From assembly GCA_031761405.1 (NCBI GenBank), contig JASEVX010000001.1, positions 25,363,606 through 25,427,605 of the forward strand: 64,000 nt of DNA, in the 5' to 3' direction. This stretch comes from Serripes groenlandicus. Its lineage: Eukaryota; Mollusca; Bivalvia; Cardiida; Cardiidae. A program made the translations under genes and the position numbers. Positions 11,061 to 21,439 of this stretch are shown piece by piece; positions within the stretch are counted from its first letter, which is position 1, and each line of letters starts with the position of its first letter. The notes below the pieces were generated by a model that was given only the letters and a program-made list of their open reading frames with translations, ran no database searches and was not told the origin of the DNA.

Positions 11061-11224
11061 GCGTTCATGTAACATCCAGGTTTTCCAAGATAGAAAGACA
11101 CTTACATCAGACTCGTCATTGTGTGTTTATACAAATGGAAACCTTTACCTTTTGTATTCAAATAAAATCCCGATTCCATATTAACTCATTTCAAACGACA
11201 TTGGGCTCTAAAGCAGAGGTATTC

Positions 11225-11448
11225 TTAATCGTTTCCCGCATACAACAAATCTACAGCAGACGACTTAGGAACCATGTGGACACAAATATAGAAATTCCCT
11301 ATAAATGAGGGTCATATTTACTGAATAGAAGTTGAAAACATTGTGGCAAAAGGAGAAATTGAACGAAATTTCTTTTTTTGCCAAAATCTTTTCAAATGTC
11401 GTCTGCTGCAGAGGCGTCAGAAAGCGTCTATAATTGGGAAAGGGTTAA
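11225..11448 (+). mobile_element. Older TTAA-type MITE, adjoined by another
   Basis: TTAA at both ends. The right TTAA (11445-11448) also starts a second, degraded copy (11445-11660), so two copies share one target. A third degraded copy spans about 11718-11925. Confidence 0.75.
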
Positions 11449-11925
11449 TCCTTTCCCCACAAACAAACTAATTTTCAGCAGACTAAGAAAACATCTAGGC
11501 AAAAACGATGAAATACCTCTATTAGCGAAATGATTATTATTGAATATATTTGAAAATATTATAGCAAAAGGAGAAGTCTTTTCTTTTGTCACAATGGTTT
11601 TTATCCCCAAAAGTCATCTGCTATATATGCGTCAAAATGACTCTGTCAGTTGGAATTGATTAGAGAACTGATGTTGAATAGGCCAACATGACATACATAC
11701 TAATAAATAGTGTATGTTTAACCCCCCCCTTTGGAAACTTGGAAACGTCTTGGACAAAAAGTGAAAAAAAAACTCCAGGAATGGGAGTTAATTTATTAAA
11801 TAGATGTGAAACCATTGTGATTAAAAGGTCATAAGGTGCAATTTCCCCTTTTTTTCACAATGGTTTCAGACGTCGTCTGTTGCAGAGGCGTCAGAAAACG
11901 TCTGTATAAGGGAAACACGATTACA

Positions 11926-12607
11926 CCACATCCCATTTGGCACCTTCTAACGGAGGTTTACGATTTGGAAATGATGACAAAAAAGAAAAAAAATACGAAC
12001 AAGAGAAACATACCATATGAGGTAATTGGTTAAAAGAAATCATTAGGAACAATTATGACTCTGGTACATGGTCGTTATGGGAACGATTTTGTGTAATTTA
12101 ATTACCGAGTGAAGACCTTTATTAGGAGCACGCTGTTTTCATAAATGACATCCAATTTAAATCGTTTACTTGATAAAAACCCGCTTTTATGTGTTTGCCT
12201 TTTTCAAATATCTTGGTTAAAACTGTAATAAGTTTTGAGTTTTAATTATAATTTCAGTAATATACATGTATTTTCAAATACATTATTGCTTCGTCATGGG
12301 CGTAATGAAATCCACGCAGAATATTATTACCGTACTATATGTCCCGAAAGGCTTTAAACACTTGCTACATGTTTCTAGCAAAACAATATAACAGACAAAC
12401 ATGCACATGTGCATAAGCAAAATTGTGAATACAAAAAATAGACTAAAAGAAAAATGTCGGCAGCTATATAATCGTGTTGTTGTTGTTGTTGTTGTTGTTG
12501 CTCGAACAGATCTTCGTTGTTAAAGTACAGGCACACATTGTCCTCATTGTTAACGGGGTTAACCCGGCTGTTCTGACCTTATGTTATTACACAAATAGGA
12601 TATTCAG
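11926..12607. other. Non-genic, AT-rich stretch with (GTT)n
   Basis: GTT microsatellite at 12476-12500. No genes or known repeats otherwise. Confidence 0.45.
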
Positions 12608-12813
12608 TTAACCCTTTCCCTCATACGACAATTCTGCAGCAGACGGCTCTGAACATATTTTGTCAAAAAATAGAAATTCTCTATAATTGAATGGATAACC
12701 TATGACAAAAAGTTCGTTTGCTCGTTTTGAGCAATTTCTTCTTTTGTCACTGTGTTTTTAAAAAGCCGTCTGATGAAGAGGCGTCAGAAAGCGTCTATAT
12801 GAGGGAAATGAGA
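12608..12813 (+). mobile_element. TTAA-type MITE with internal deletion
   Basis: Left TTAA is intact. About 20 bp is missing before the hairpin, and the right terminus is mutated (GAGGGAAATGAG). Confidence 0.8.
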
Positions 12814-12832
12814 TATTCTTTTTATCACATAA

Positions 12833-13275
12833 CGTCGACCCTTTCAACAACTGTTCAGTTATATCACGGCGTTCCATTGGTTAGTTACCAGTACTACTGG
12901 TCCATTAATTTACCCTGAAACAATGTAGCTAGTCGTAATGATAACCCAACAGCCATAAGTGCCAAGTCTTAGGTATGATCCGGCCGGGGATCTAACGCGC
13001 CACCTCTTGCATCGGAGGAGGTGGTATGTGTACCATTACACCTGCCCAATTTGGATGCGGCAGGTTCGATCCCCGGCCGGGTCATACCAAGACTTTAAGA
13101 ATGATATTACTAGCTGACCTATTTGGCTCTCAGGGTTGCGGGGTTAGCATTACGACTGACTGGCTGGTGCCATGATAAGTGAACCAGTAGTAATGGTATA
13201 ACTTACCAAACGAACATCGTGATATAACTGAACAATTGTTGAAAGCGGCGTAAAACACAAACCAATCAATCAACA
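12833..13275. mobile_element. Two type-B SINEs, head to head
   Basis: 12833-12975 is the reverse complement of a SINE 3' domain (TTCAGTTATATCACGGCGTT, GGTTAGTTACCAGTACTACT). 12976-13275 is a forward copy with box B (GGTTCGATCCCCGG), GTCATACCAAGACTTTAAGA and the tail TGATATAACTGAACAATTGT. The junction carries the inverted GATCCGGCCGGGGATC / GATCCCCGGCCGGGTC. Confidence 0.75.
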
Positions 13276-13306
13276 CCGTACTGAATATACCGCTCCATAT
13301 TGAAAT

Positions 13307-13539
13307 GAGCCTCTGCGTAATGTATCGACCCAGATCAGCCTACGCAGTCAGCGCAGACTGATCCGGGCCGACACATTCCGTCTCAGGGGGGTATAGGTAT
13401 AGAGTAATGATTCCTGAAACGAAAGATCAACATGAGGCGAAAAGTGTATATCCGGTTAATCCTGCGCGGCATGCTTATGTTGATACGGTAGATACTTACG
13501 CAGAGACCATAACGTTGGTTTTGTCGTGGGACGGCTCAA
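13307..13539. mobile_element. Short core element (GAGCC...GGCTC), no CAGGGGCG ends
   Basis: Same core as the 5-bp-TSD element: CTCTGCGTAATGTATCGACC, GGGCCGACACATTCCGTCTC, ending GTGGGACGGCTCA. This shorter form lacks the outer CAGGGGCG arms. Confidence 0.7.
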
Positions 13540-13614
13540 ATGCATAATGCTAACCGGACGTTATTTTAAAACTTCTGTAACTGTTTCTTAAACCCAGTAC
13601 TAATCCAGATTAAA

Positions 13615-13826
13615 CAGTGCAGACTGCTCTGGGTATCCACTTGCCACAAATGCTATAGGGTTTGATTTCTTAGAGCACGTATTTTGTAAGGCGTTAGGAA
13701 CACTTACAGTGTATTAGGACAGCGCAGACTGCTCTTGGTATCCACTTGTCGCAAATGCCATAGGGTTTGATTTCTTAGAGCACGTAGTGTGTAAGGCGTT
13801 AGGAACACTTACAGTGTATTAGGACT
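13615..13826. repeat. 106-bp tandem duplication
   Basis: Two units (13615-13720, 13721-13826), each containing TAGGGTTTGATTTCTTAGAG and ending ACACTTACAGTGTATTAGGA, with a few substitutions. Confidence 0.85.
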
Positions 13827-13996
13827 TCAGCCGACGGAATCCTTGCTTACGACTTGAAGTTGACACATTCTGTCGTTCATTTCTCGGCCTGAATGTGTGA
13901 TTGTCTAGCAGATTTCTAATTTCCCAGATTATATGCGGACATTTGTTCGAATTAATTGTCTGGCTGTACTCTCTTATTGAAGCCCTTTCAAGAAAT

Positions 13997-14092
13997 GTAA
14001 GCCCTTTGCAATAAATGCACACGATGAAGGGTCTTTCGTGAAGGTGCGAATACAAGTAAGCTTCCATGGTTCGCATACAGGCAATTACAATG
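13997..14092. repeat. Left copy of a roughly 95-bp duplication flanking a core element
   Basis: GCACACGATGAAGGGTCT and AGCTTCCATGGTTCGCATAC recur at 14334-14425, on the far side of the core element. Confidence 0.75.
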
Positions 14093-14093
14093 A

Positions 14094-14333
14094 GAGCCGT
14101 CCCGCGAGAAAACCCGAATTGCGTAAAGTATCGACTTGGATCAGCATAAGCATGCCACGCAGGCTAACCCGGCCAGACACTTTTCGCCTCCTGTGGATTT
14201 TCTGTTTCAGGAATCATTACTCTATACCTCTATCCCCCTGAGACGGAATGTTTCGGCCCGGATTAGGCTGCGATCTGGGTCAAAACACTACGCAGAGGCC
14301 ATTATCTTGGTGTTCTCGTCTCAAACGGCTCAA
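14094..14333. mobile_element. Short core element (GAGCCGT...ACGGCTC)
   Basis: Inverted ends GAGCCGTCCCGCGAGAAAAC-like on the left and ACGGCTCA on the right. Internal GTATCGACTTGGATCAG and CCTCTATCCCCCTGAGACGG. Confidence 0.75.
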
Positions 14334-14425
14334 ATGTAAGTCTTTTGCAATAGATGCACACGATGAAGGGTCTGTCGTGATGGTGCGCATACAATATAGC
14401 TTCCATGGTTCGCATACAGGCAACA
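14334..14425. repeat. Right copy of the roughly 95-bp duplication
   Basis: Matches 13997-14092. The pair sandwiches the core element. Confidence 0.75.
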
Positions 14426-14920
14426 ACACAGTATGGGCCTCGATGCAGTTGTCCATGATATAACAAGAAGTATATCGTCCATATAAAAGCTTATAATAAA
14501 ACGCCACGGAGGCCCTTCGTATGACTTGATACTGAAACGAAGCTACTCTTATTAGTGTTTTTGTTAGACGTGGTCGAAAAGCACCGATGTCAAAGTCGTG
14601 TGGGTTTTTTTTTCAACCGCCTTCAGTCTGCTATGTATTGTTCTTATATGGGGGAGACATACGTGTTGATTGATTAAGAGGATTTAAAAAACCTCTTTCA
14701 ACATTATTTAACCTATGTTATGGTAACAAGCTGACTAATTCCATGCTTGTGTCTTGTCATGCAGGGCGTTCATCATAGAAAGGTCCAATTGACAATCACC
14801 TTTATAAACAGTGTCGAAGCCAGTTCCACGTCAGATTAAACACAGAATCTAGAAGCCTGCTAGCAATGATTCACAGGCAACTGGCTACCTTCCCTCATCT
14901 ATAAGCATTAGTCCCATTGG
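14426..14920. other. Non-genic stretch
   Basis: No genes or repeats are recognised. Confidence 0.4.
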
Positions 14921-15149
14921 TTAACTGTTTCCCTCATACAACAATTCTGCAGCAGACGACTTTGAACATATTTTGTCAAAAAATAGAAAATCTCTATAAT
15001 TGAATGGATAACCTATGACTAAAAGTGGAAAACATTTTGCAAAAAGAGAAATTGCTCGTTTTGAGCAATTTCTTCTTTTGTCACTATGTTTTCAAAAAGC
15101 CGTCTGCTGCAGATGCGTCAGAAAGCGTCTATATGAGGGAAAGGGTTAA
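14921..15149 (+). mobile_element. TTAA-type MITE
   Basis: Full-length, TTAA at both ends, left arm CTGTTTCCCTCATACAAC. Confidence 0.88.
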
Positions 15150-15166
15150 CTACAAGTAATGCTAAT

Positions 15167-16078
15167 CACAATGACTTTCTTTGCAACCATAGGAATGAAT
15201 GAATGAATGACGTTGCAAGTTCAACGTTAGACATGACTTTCTTTGCAACCATAGGAATGAATGAATGAATGACGTTGCAAGTTCAACGTTAGACAAGACT
15301 TTCTTTGCAACCATCGGAATGAATGAATGAATGACGTCGCAAGTTCAACGTTAGACATGACTTTCTTTGCAACCATCGGAATGAATGAATGAATGACGTC
15401 GCAAGTTCCACGTTATACATGACTTTCTTTGCAACCATCGGTATGAATGAATGAATGAATGAATGACGTTGCAAGTTCCACGTTAGACATGACTTTCTTT
15501 GCAACCATCGGAATGAATGAATGAATGACGTTGCAAGTTCAACGTTAGACATGACTTTCTTTGCAACCATCGGAATGAATGAATGAATGACGTCGCAAGT
15601 TCCACGTTATACATGACTTTCTTTGCAACCATAGGAATGAATGAATGAATGACGTTGCAAGTTCAACGTTAGACATGACTTTCTTTGCAACCATCGGTAT
15701 GAATGAATGAATGAATGAATGAATGACGTTGCAAGTTCAACGTTAGACATGACTTTCTTTGCAACCATCGGAATGAATGAATGAATGACATCGCAAGTTC
15801 AACGTTAGACATGACTTTCTTTGCAACCATCGGAATGAATGAATGAATGACGTCGCAAGTTCCACGTTATACATGACTTTCTTTGCAACCATCGGTATGA
15901 ATGAATGAATGAATGAATGAATGACGTTGCAAGTTCCACGTTATACATGACTTTCTTTGCAACCATCGGTATGAATGAATGAATGAATGAATGAATGACG
16001 TTGCAAGTTCCACGTTAGACATGACTTTCTTTGCAACCATCGGAATGAACGAATGAATGACGTTCCACGTTAGACAAG
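15167..16078. repeat. 62-bp minisatellite with nested (GAAT)n, about 14 copies
   Basis: The unit is GACTTTCTTTGCAACCATCG, then AATGAATGAATGAATGACGT, then TGCAAGTTCAACGTTAGACA. The inner GAAT run varies from three to six repeats, so unit length steps by 4 bp. Long minus-strand frames here are repeat artefacts. Confidence 0.95.
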
Positions 16079-16261
16079 GTAAAAGAAATTAAACTTCGAG
16101 GACAGCTGTTGTTTATAAGTCTAGCTGATATTAATGATTCCTCAGGGGATAGTTTTTAGTTTTCCTCTCTACTATCCCCAGTATGTAAAATCAATATTTT
16201 AGTGACACACACCCCGGGGTTTAGATATCTTGGACATTTGGACATTTTATTTATCATTTCC

Positions 16262-16370
16262 TGCTTGCAGACGCATTTTGACGTTTCTGCAGCAGCCGAC
16301 TTTTTGAAAACATTGTTGCAAACCGAGAACTCGTTTTAAGTCGTTTTCAACATTGTTTCAGTTTTAACAC
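16262..16370 (+). mobile_element. Degraded TTAA-type MITE
   Basis: TGCAGACGCATTTTGACG and GCAGCAGCCGACTTTTTGAA identify the left half of an old variant B copy. Confidence 0.5.
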
Positions 16371-16545
16371 GGCGACAATTCAATTATTCACTTATAAATG
16401 ATCACTGGGTAAACAAACCAGTAATAGCCTAGGCAAAGTGCCTTGCCAAAAGGCACTCCACCATGACTGTCGCGCCGAAACTTTGGATTGAACCCGGGAC
16501 GCCCGGTCCCAAATCCCCGACGCTAACCACGGGAAAGAGTTTTAA
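16355..16545 (-). mobile_element. SINE type C, inverted
   Basis: Contains GGTAAACAAACCAGTAATAG, CAAAGTGCCTTGCC and an inverted box B (GATTGAACCCGGGAC). It matches the forward copy at 19876. Confidence 0.65.
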
Positions 16546-16671
16546 AACTCGAAGTAAATATAATTGAGCCGCGTCCTGTGATTGTGTAGATCGTTTTGCA
16601 CAGTCTCACCAGAGGCTTCACAAAAAAATTAGAGGTGTGACCCTACTAGTTTCTCGCAAATGTAGCTTGTA

Positions 16672-17012
16672 CAGGGGGCGTAGCTTGGCAATAATCAATG
16701 TGAAGGCCGTCTTGTGAGAAAATCAACATTGTGGACATTGCGTAAAGTATCGACCCGGATCAGCCTAAGCATGCCACACAGGCGTACCCGGATATACACT
16801 TTTCGCCTCCTGTGGATTTTCTGTTTCAGGAATCACTACTCTATATATCCCCCTTAGACGGAATGTGTCGGCCGGATCAGTCTGCGTGGACAGCGCAGGC
16901 TGATCTGGTCGATACATTACGCAGATGTGTATCGCCGAGCTGCATTTTGGGGCATTTTTTTAAAAAAAGTGTAGGCACGTGCCTACAGTGCCTAAAGGGA
17001 GCTACGCCCCTG
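16672..17012 (-). mobile_element. CAGGGGCG-ended element with 5-bp TSD
   Basis: 341 bp, flanked by the perfect TTGTA duplication (16667-16671, 17013-17017). The right end carries GTGTAGGCACGTGCCTACAG, an internal palindrome seen in all outer-ended copies. Confidence 0.88.
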
Positions 17013-17051
17013 TTGTAGTGGGAGCTCCTTCCCACACACTCCTGTCTAAAC

Positions 17052-17300
17052 CGCCTCATGGTGTAGTCTAAGAACGTCCGCCTCGGTTGCGGGAATTCGC
17101 GGGTACGGGTCCTCGACTTGGTCATACTAAATACTAAAACAATGGTTGTAATGGCGTTCCTTACTTGGACTGTTGGGTTAGCACTACGACTGACTCATTA
17201 ATATCAGGATAAATGGTCCAGTTGTTCTGGAACCTTACTCAGGAAACGTCATGATTTATTCTGAATAATTATCGCAAGCGGCGAAAAACACAAAACATAA
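17052..17300 (+). mobile_element. SINE type B
   Basis: Begins CCTCATGGTGTAGTCTAAGA (degenerate box A), then a box-B-like GGGTACGGGTCCTCGAC, GGTCATACTAAATACTAAAA and a 3' tail ending in GCGGCGAAAAACACAAAA. Confidence 0.7.
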
Positions 17301-17467
17301 TCCGATTTATGGACAATTTATTGAAATGTGGCACGTGACCTTTGTATTTACTAGATCATCACGACAAATACATAAGTTGTCTCTTCAATCAAAGACTTGT
17401 TGTTTTCTCCTGTTACAAAGTTCATTGCCATCATTAATCGCAAGTAAAGACAATGCATCGATTCGAG

Positions 17468-17910
17468 CCAAATTATGCTTTGTGTCTATTTTATATGCAG
17501 ACAAATTATGTTCTGTGTGTATTTTGTTTGCAGACAAATTATGTTGTGTGTGTATTTTATTTGCAGACAATTTATGCTTTCTGTGTATTTTATTTGCAGA
17601 CAAATTATGCTTTCTGTGTATTTTGTTTGCAGACAAATTATGTATTGTGTATATTTTGTTTGCAGACAAATTATGTTTTGTGTGTGTATTTTATTTGCAG
17701 TCAAATTATGATTATGTTTTGTGAACATTTTGTTTGCAGACAAATTATGTTTTGTGTGTATTTTATTGCAGACAAATTATGCTTTCTGTGTATTTTATTT
17801 GCAGTCAAATTATGTTTTGTGAACATTTTGTTTGCAGAAAAATTATGTTTTGTGTGTATTTTGATCTGAGACAATTATTGTGTGTGTATTTTGATTTGAG
17901 ACAAATTATG
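17468..17910. repeat. 33-bp minisatellite, about 13 copies
   Basis: The unit is GCAGACAAATTATG followed by a T/G-rich run (TTTTGTGTGTATTTTATTT). Being a multiple of three, it keeps two + frames and two - frames open. Each unit ends in a TTTGCAG acceptor-like word. No exon with protein homology follows, so it is treated as a repeat rather than a gene. Confidence 0.92.
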
Positions 17911-17973
17911 TACTCTGTTTTCCAAGTTTATCACGATGACAGTACACTAATTATTGATCCCTGGCATCATTGG

Positions 17974-18045
17974 ACACCCATGGTTGTTGACTACGTACGC
18001 TATGCTCCAATGTTGGAGAATAGCGTAGTCAACAACCATAGGTGT
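17974..18045. repeat. Long hairpin
   Basis: CCATGGTTGTTGACTACG and CGTAGTCAACAACCATAGG are near-perfect inverted arms. Inside them CTATGCTCCAA pairs with TTGGAGAATAG around a tiny loop. The total stem is about 33 bp with few mismatches. Confidence 0.85.
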
Positions 18046-18924
18046 GCGACGATGGAACCCTTGGTCACAAACCAGTACTAGAATAGGAAATGTGCCAGAT
18101 TGCGCTACACAATGACTCCCACGTGTAGGTTGATCAATGGAGACAAATGAATGATAATAGTTTGAATTGATATTTAATATGGGATTTGTGTCCCCATTTA
18201 GAAGCGTTATTTTCGGAATATCGTTGTTGGATATTTGTTTTATCGATTGAGTATGTACTTGTCAGTCGACGATATTAATCCGATCTACACCTTGGTAAAG
18301 TCATGTATATCAAAGTTCTTGGCGTACATGTATTTTCATCCAACGTTTGATTCTTTTTCAAGTAAACATGGTCGGATAGACAAAGCTTAAGTTTGATGAA
18401 AATGCATGTAAATCATATGTATTTTGGTATACAGATCAGGATCATGCAATAATTGTAAAAAAAAAGAAATCGTCTATAACTTCTGTATGTAATGAACGAT
18501 ATTTATTGGATCTGACGACATCGCATTCAAGGTCGTCTTGAAGTATAACCCTTTACACTTTTAACATGCGATACAGTCGAAACACTCGGCAATCAACGTT
18601 TTTCCAATATGTTCTATTTATATTGGTTATCTCCCCTTTTGATACCTAACTATTTTGTTAGCGAACATTTGATTGGCTGATGCAAAGGTCAATCTGAGAC
18701 AATATGTAATGGGCAGGCATCATATCCGTACGAGTGTTTGTTATTGCTGCACAGTTTAAGTCTGGGTTTAATGAAGCTAGTCACAATGAGTTTTGCCAAT
18801 CGTCAAAAAAAAATTAACACGTGACCCCTGGATTGATAGCCCTCATCGCTACAAATTGAGCTAAAGCGGCTCGAAAGCTAACGACCAACATTATCTGACC
18901 GCTGTTTGTTTTGTATATTTACAG
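18046..18924. other. Non-genic stretch
   Basis: One dispersed unit related to the 40-bp satellite lies near 18506-18545 (TGGATCTGACGACATCGCAT). Nothing else is recognised. Confidence 0.4.
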
Positions 18925-19016
18925 AGTTGGATGTCGTTACAGACAGTGTATACATGGTGCCGAGTGGCATAACTACCGAGGCGAGCTCGTGATTAAGTCT
19001 TTCATTTAAAATACCG
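18925..19016 (+). other. Possible noncoding 5' exon
   Basis: A strong acceptor (TTTTGTATATTTACAG, ending 18924) and a strong donor (ACCG|GTAAGTATT, from 19017) bracket 92 bp with no useful reading frame. The first coding exon of the sodium channel begins at its own acceptor (22452), so at least one upstream untranslated exon must exist, and this is the best candidate seen. It is a splice-site guess only. Confidence 0.25.
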
Positions 19017-19213
19017 GTAAGTATTGCTTCCTTTGTGTGTTTGATTTAGTAAGAAATATACAATATAATATCATATAAGCCTACGCCGTAATATAACTGA
19101 ACAATTGTTGACAGCGGCATTAAACACCAAACAATTAACCAACTACCTGTAAGTTTATCTTGACACTACCTCGTCACTCTGCAAGAGGGAAACAATGGCT
19201 AGTGGCTACCATC

Positions 19214-19640
19214 TTCAATCCTTTCACAATTGCATGCCGTCTTTTTTCCAAACATCTGCAGCAGACATCTTTTGAAGAAAACACATATTGACAAATGGAG
19301 AAATTGCTAATTATGACTAAATCACATTTTTGCATAGACAGAAATTGCTAATTATGACCAAATTACATTTTGGCAAAGGGAGAAATTGCTCATTATGAGC
19401 GAATGCACAGACTCCGTAATTTAAAAACCCCTCCCATATCCAGATGTATGCTGACGCATCTGCAGCAGGCGATTTGTGAAAACAGTGTTACAGTCGAAGC
19501 AATTGCTCATGACGTACAACAGTAACTGCTCCTGTGTCTACGATATGTTCAGATACGTTCAATAATTGTTCTTTGATTCTTACAGATGTTCCATGTTTGT
19601 GCCGATGCATTTTAAGATAAAGTCGTCAGCTTCAGTGTTT
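19214..19640 (+). repeat. Cluster of degraded TTAA-type MITEs
   Basis: CTGCAGCAGACATCTTTTGA and two tandem GAAATTGCTAATTATGAC units show an old copy with an internally duplicated hairpin arm. A second remnant is at 19440-19560. Confidence 0.5.
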
Positions 19641-19645
19641 CCCTA

Positions 19646-19875
19646 TTAACCCTTTCCCTCATATAGACGCTTTCTGACGTCTCTGTGGCAGACGGCTTTT
19701 TGAAAACATAGTGACAAAAGAAGAAATTGCACAAAACGTGCAATTTCTCCTCTTGCCACAATGTTTCCCACTTTTTGTCATAGGTTAACCATTCAATTAT
19801 GGAGATTTTCTATGTTTTGACAAAATATGTTAAAAGTCGTCTGCTGCAGAATTGTTGTATGAGGGAAAGGGTTAA
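19646..19875 (-). mobile_element. TTAA-type MITE
   Basis: Full-length inverted copy with TTAA at both ends. Confidence 0.9.
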
Positions 19876-20020
19876 GGCACTACGGTCATGGTGGAGTGTC
19901 CTTGGGCAAGACACATTTTCTAGCCTAGTACTGGTTTGTTTACCCAGGGGTCATGAATAAGTGAACTGTCGCCGTAATATAACTGAAATAATGTTGGAAG
20001 CGGCGTAAAGCCCCAATAGA
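19876..20020 (+). mobile_element. SINE type C, 3' part
   Basis: GGTCATGGTGGAGTGTCCTT, CTAGTACTGGTTTGTTTACC and the conserved 3' domain GCCGTAATATAACTGAAATA. Confidence 0.7.
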
Positions 20021-20094
20021 TAAATTATCTATTAAGAAAAGGGTTAATAGTAGAAACTTTATTCATATCGTTAATCGGACAATGATACATTGAT

Positions 20095-20343
20095 GTTTAA
20101 CGCTGTATTTCGGTAATAACACGGCGGCCAGTTCACCTTCTCATGTCACGGCTTCTCACACGAGTACTCCGCACAACATTCTTTCCAAGCAACTGGCTGC
20201 TTTTTTCACATAAACTGTTTAGCCCATTGTTGGAAGATGAATGTAGCTTGTCGCATTGACTTTTTTTCAAACTTCGGAATGCTGGCAACACCAGGATTGA
20301 CAGCCTGCTGTCGTTACCGAGTGAGCTACCGGTGCTCGGACAA
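20095..20343 (-). mobile_element. SINE type A, inverted
   Basis: Reads as the reverse complement of the 21148 copy, from the 3' domain (TTTCGGTAATAACACGGCGG) to box A (GTTACCGAGTGAGCTACCGG). Confidence 0.8.
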
Positions 20344-20403
20344 TGTCATAAATAAAACAAACGGCTGTATGCGATATCATATGAGTACGTCGGTTAGAAA
20401 AGG

Positions 20404-20545
20404 TACGCTTTGGCACTACGACTGACTGGCTGGTACCAGGATAAATTGACTAGTATAAAGTACTGGTAACTTACCCAGGAAACGCCGTGATATAACTGAA
20501 AATTGTTGAAAGTTGCGTAAAACCCCAAACAATTAATCACGTTGG
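20404..20545 (+). mobile_element. SINE type B, 3' part
   Basis: GCACTACGACTGACTGGCTG, CCAGGAAACGCCGTGATATA and tail AACCCCAAACAATTAATCA. Confidence 0.7.
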
Positions 20546-20566
20546 CATTTCTGAACAGTATATGTG

Positions 20567-20912
20567 CAGGGGCGTATCTCCCTTTAGGCACTGTAGGCAC
20601 GTGCCTACACATTTTTTCTCAAAATGCCCCAAAATGCAGCTGCGGCGAAAGACATCTCCGTAATGTATCGACCAGATCAGCCTGCGCTGTCCGCGCAGAC
20701 TGATCCGGCCGACACATTCCGTCTTAGGGGGATATATGTTTAGAGTAGTGGTTCCTGAAACAGAAAATCCACAGGGAGCGAAAAGTGTCTATCCGGGTAG
20801 GCATGTGTGGCATGCTTAGACTGATCCGGGTCGATACTTTACGCAGAGTCCACAATGTTGATTTTTCTCACGAGACGGCCTACACATTGATTATTGCAAA
20901 GCTACGCCCCTG
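20567..20912 (+). mobile_element. CAGGGGCG-ended element
   Basis: Opposite orientation to the two copies above. Flanks ATGTG and ATGTT match at 4 of 5 bases. Carries GGCACTGTAGGCACGTGCCT near its left end. Confidence 0.82.
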
Positions 20913-21147
20913 ATGTTCATATCAGCCTGTACAGTTACTCCGTCTGATCAGAATCTACGGACAGGGTAATTTTAATACTATGTAGAGAATGTAGATATCC
21001 TTCAGACAGTGCGGTTGCATAGCTTAATCTTGATTTTCTCACCTACTCTGTTCAAAAAAGTTAAATGTGTATCATAAATCGTGGACGGAGACCGTTATTC
21101 GTGTGATTCGTTCTTATTGCATTGTTGAGACTAATTAGAATATTGCC

Positions 21148-21439
21148 GAGCCCCGGTAGCTCAGTCGGTAGCGACGCGGGATGTCAATCCAGGGGTTGTG
21201 AGTTCGAATCCCGGCTCGGCCAACTTTCTTTCCCACGATTGACAAAAGTCAATGCGACATGCGTCATTCGTCTTCCACCAATGGGCTAAGTCTATGTGGA
21301 AAATCAGCCAGTTGCTTGGGAAGATTGTTGTATAGAGTACTGGTGTGAGAAAACCAGGAGATGCATGAGTAGGTGAACTGGCCGCCGTGATATAACTGAG
21401 AAATTGTTAAAAACGGCGTTAAACCCCAATCAATCAATT
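21148..21439 (+). mobile_element. SINE type A, best full-length copy
   Basis: A tRNA-like head with box A (GGTAGCTCAGTCGGTAGCGA) and box B (GAGTTCGAATCCCGGCTC), body (CAGCCAGTTGCTTGGGAAGA), 3' domain (GTGATATAACTGAGAAATTG) and tail CAATCAATCAATT. The head looks like a tRNA, but the long downstream body and several dispersed copies identify it as a SINE. Confidence 0.9.

Noticed and set aside
15167..16078. CRISPR array
   Set aside because: Regular repeats, but there are no unique spacers; it is a tandem minisatellite in a eukaryotic genome.
21148..21225. Genuine tRNA gene
   Set aside because: Box A and box B are tRNA-like, but the sequence continues into a SINE body with a 3' domain and AATC tail, and other copies exist at 24161, 42619 and (inverted) 20095.
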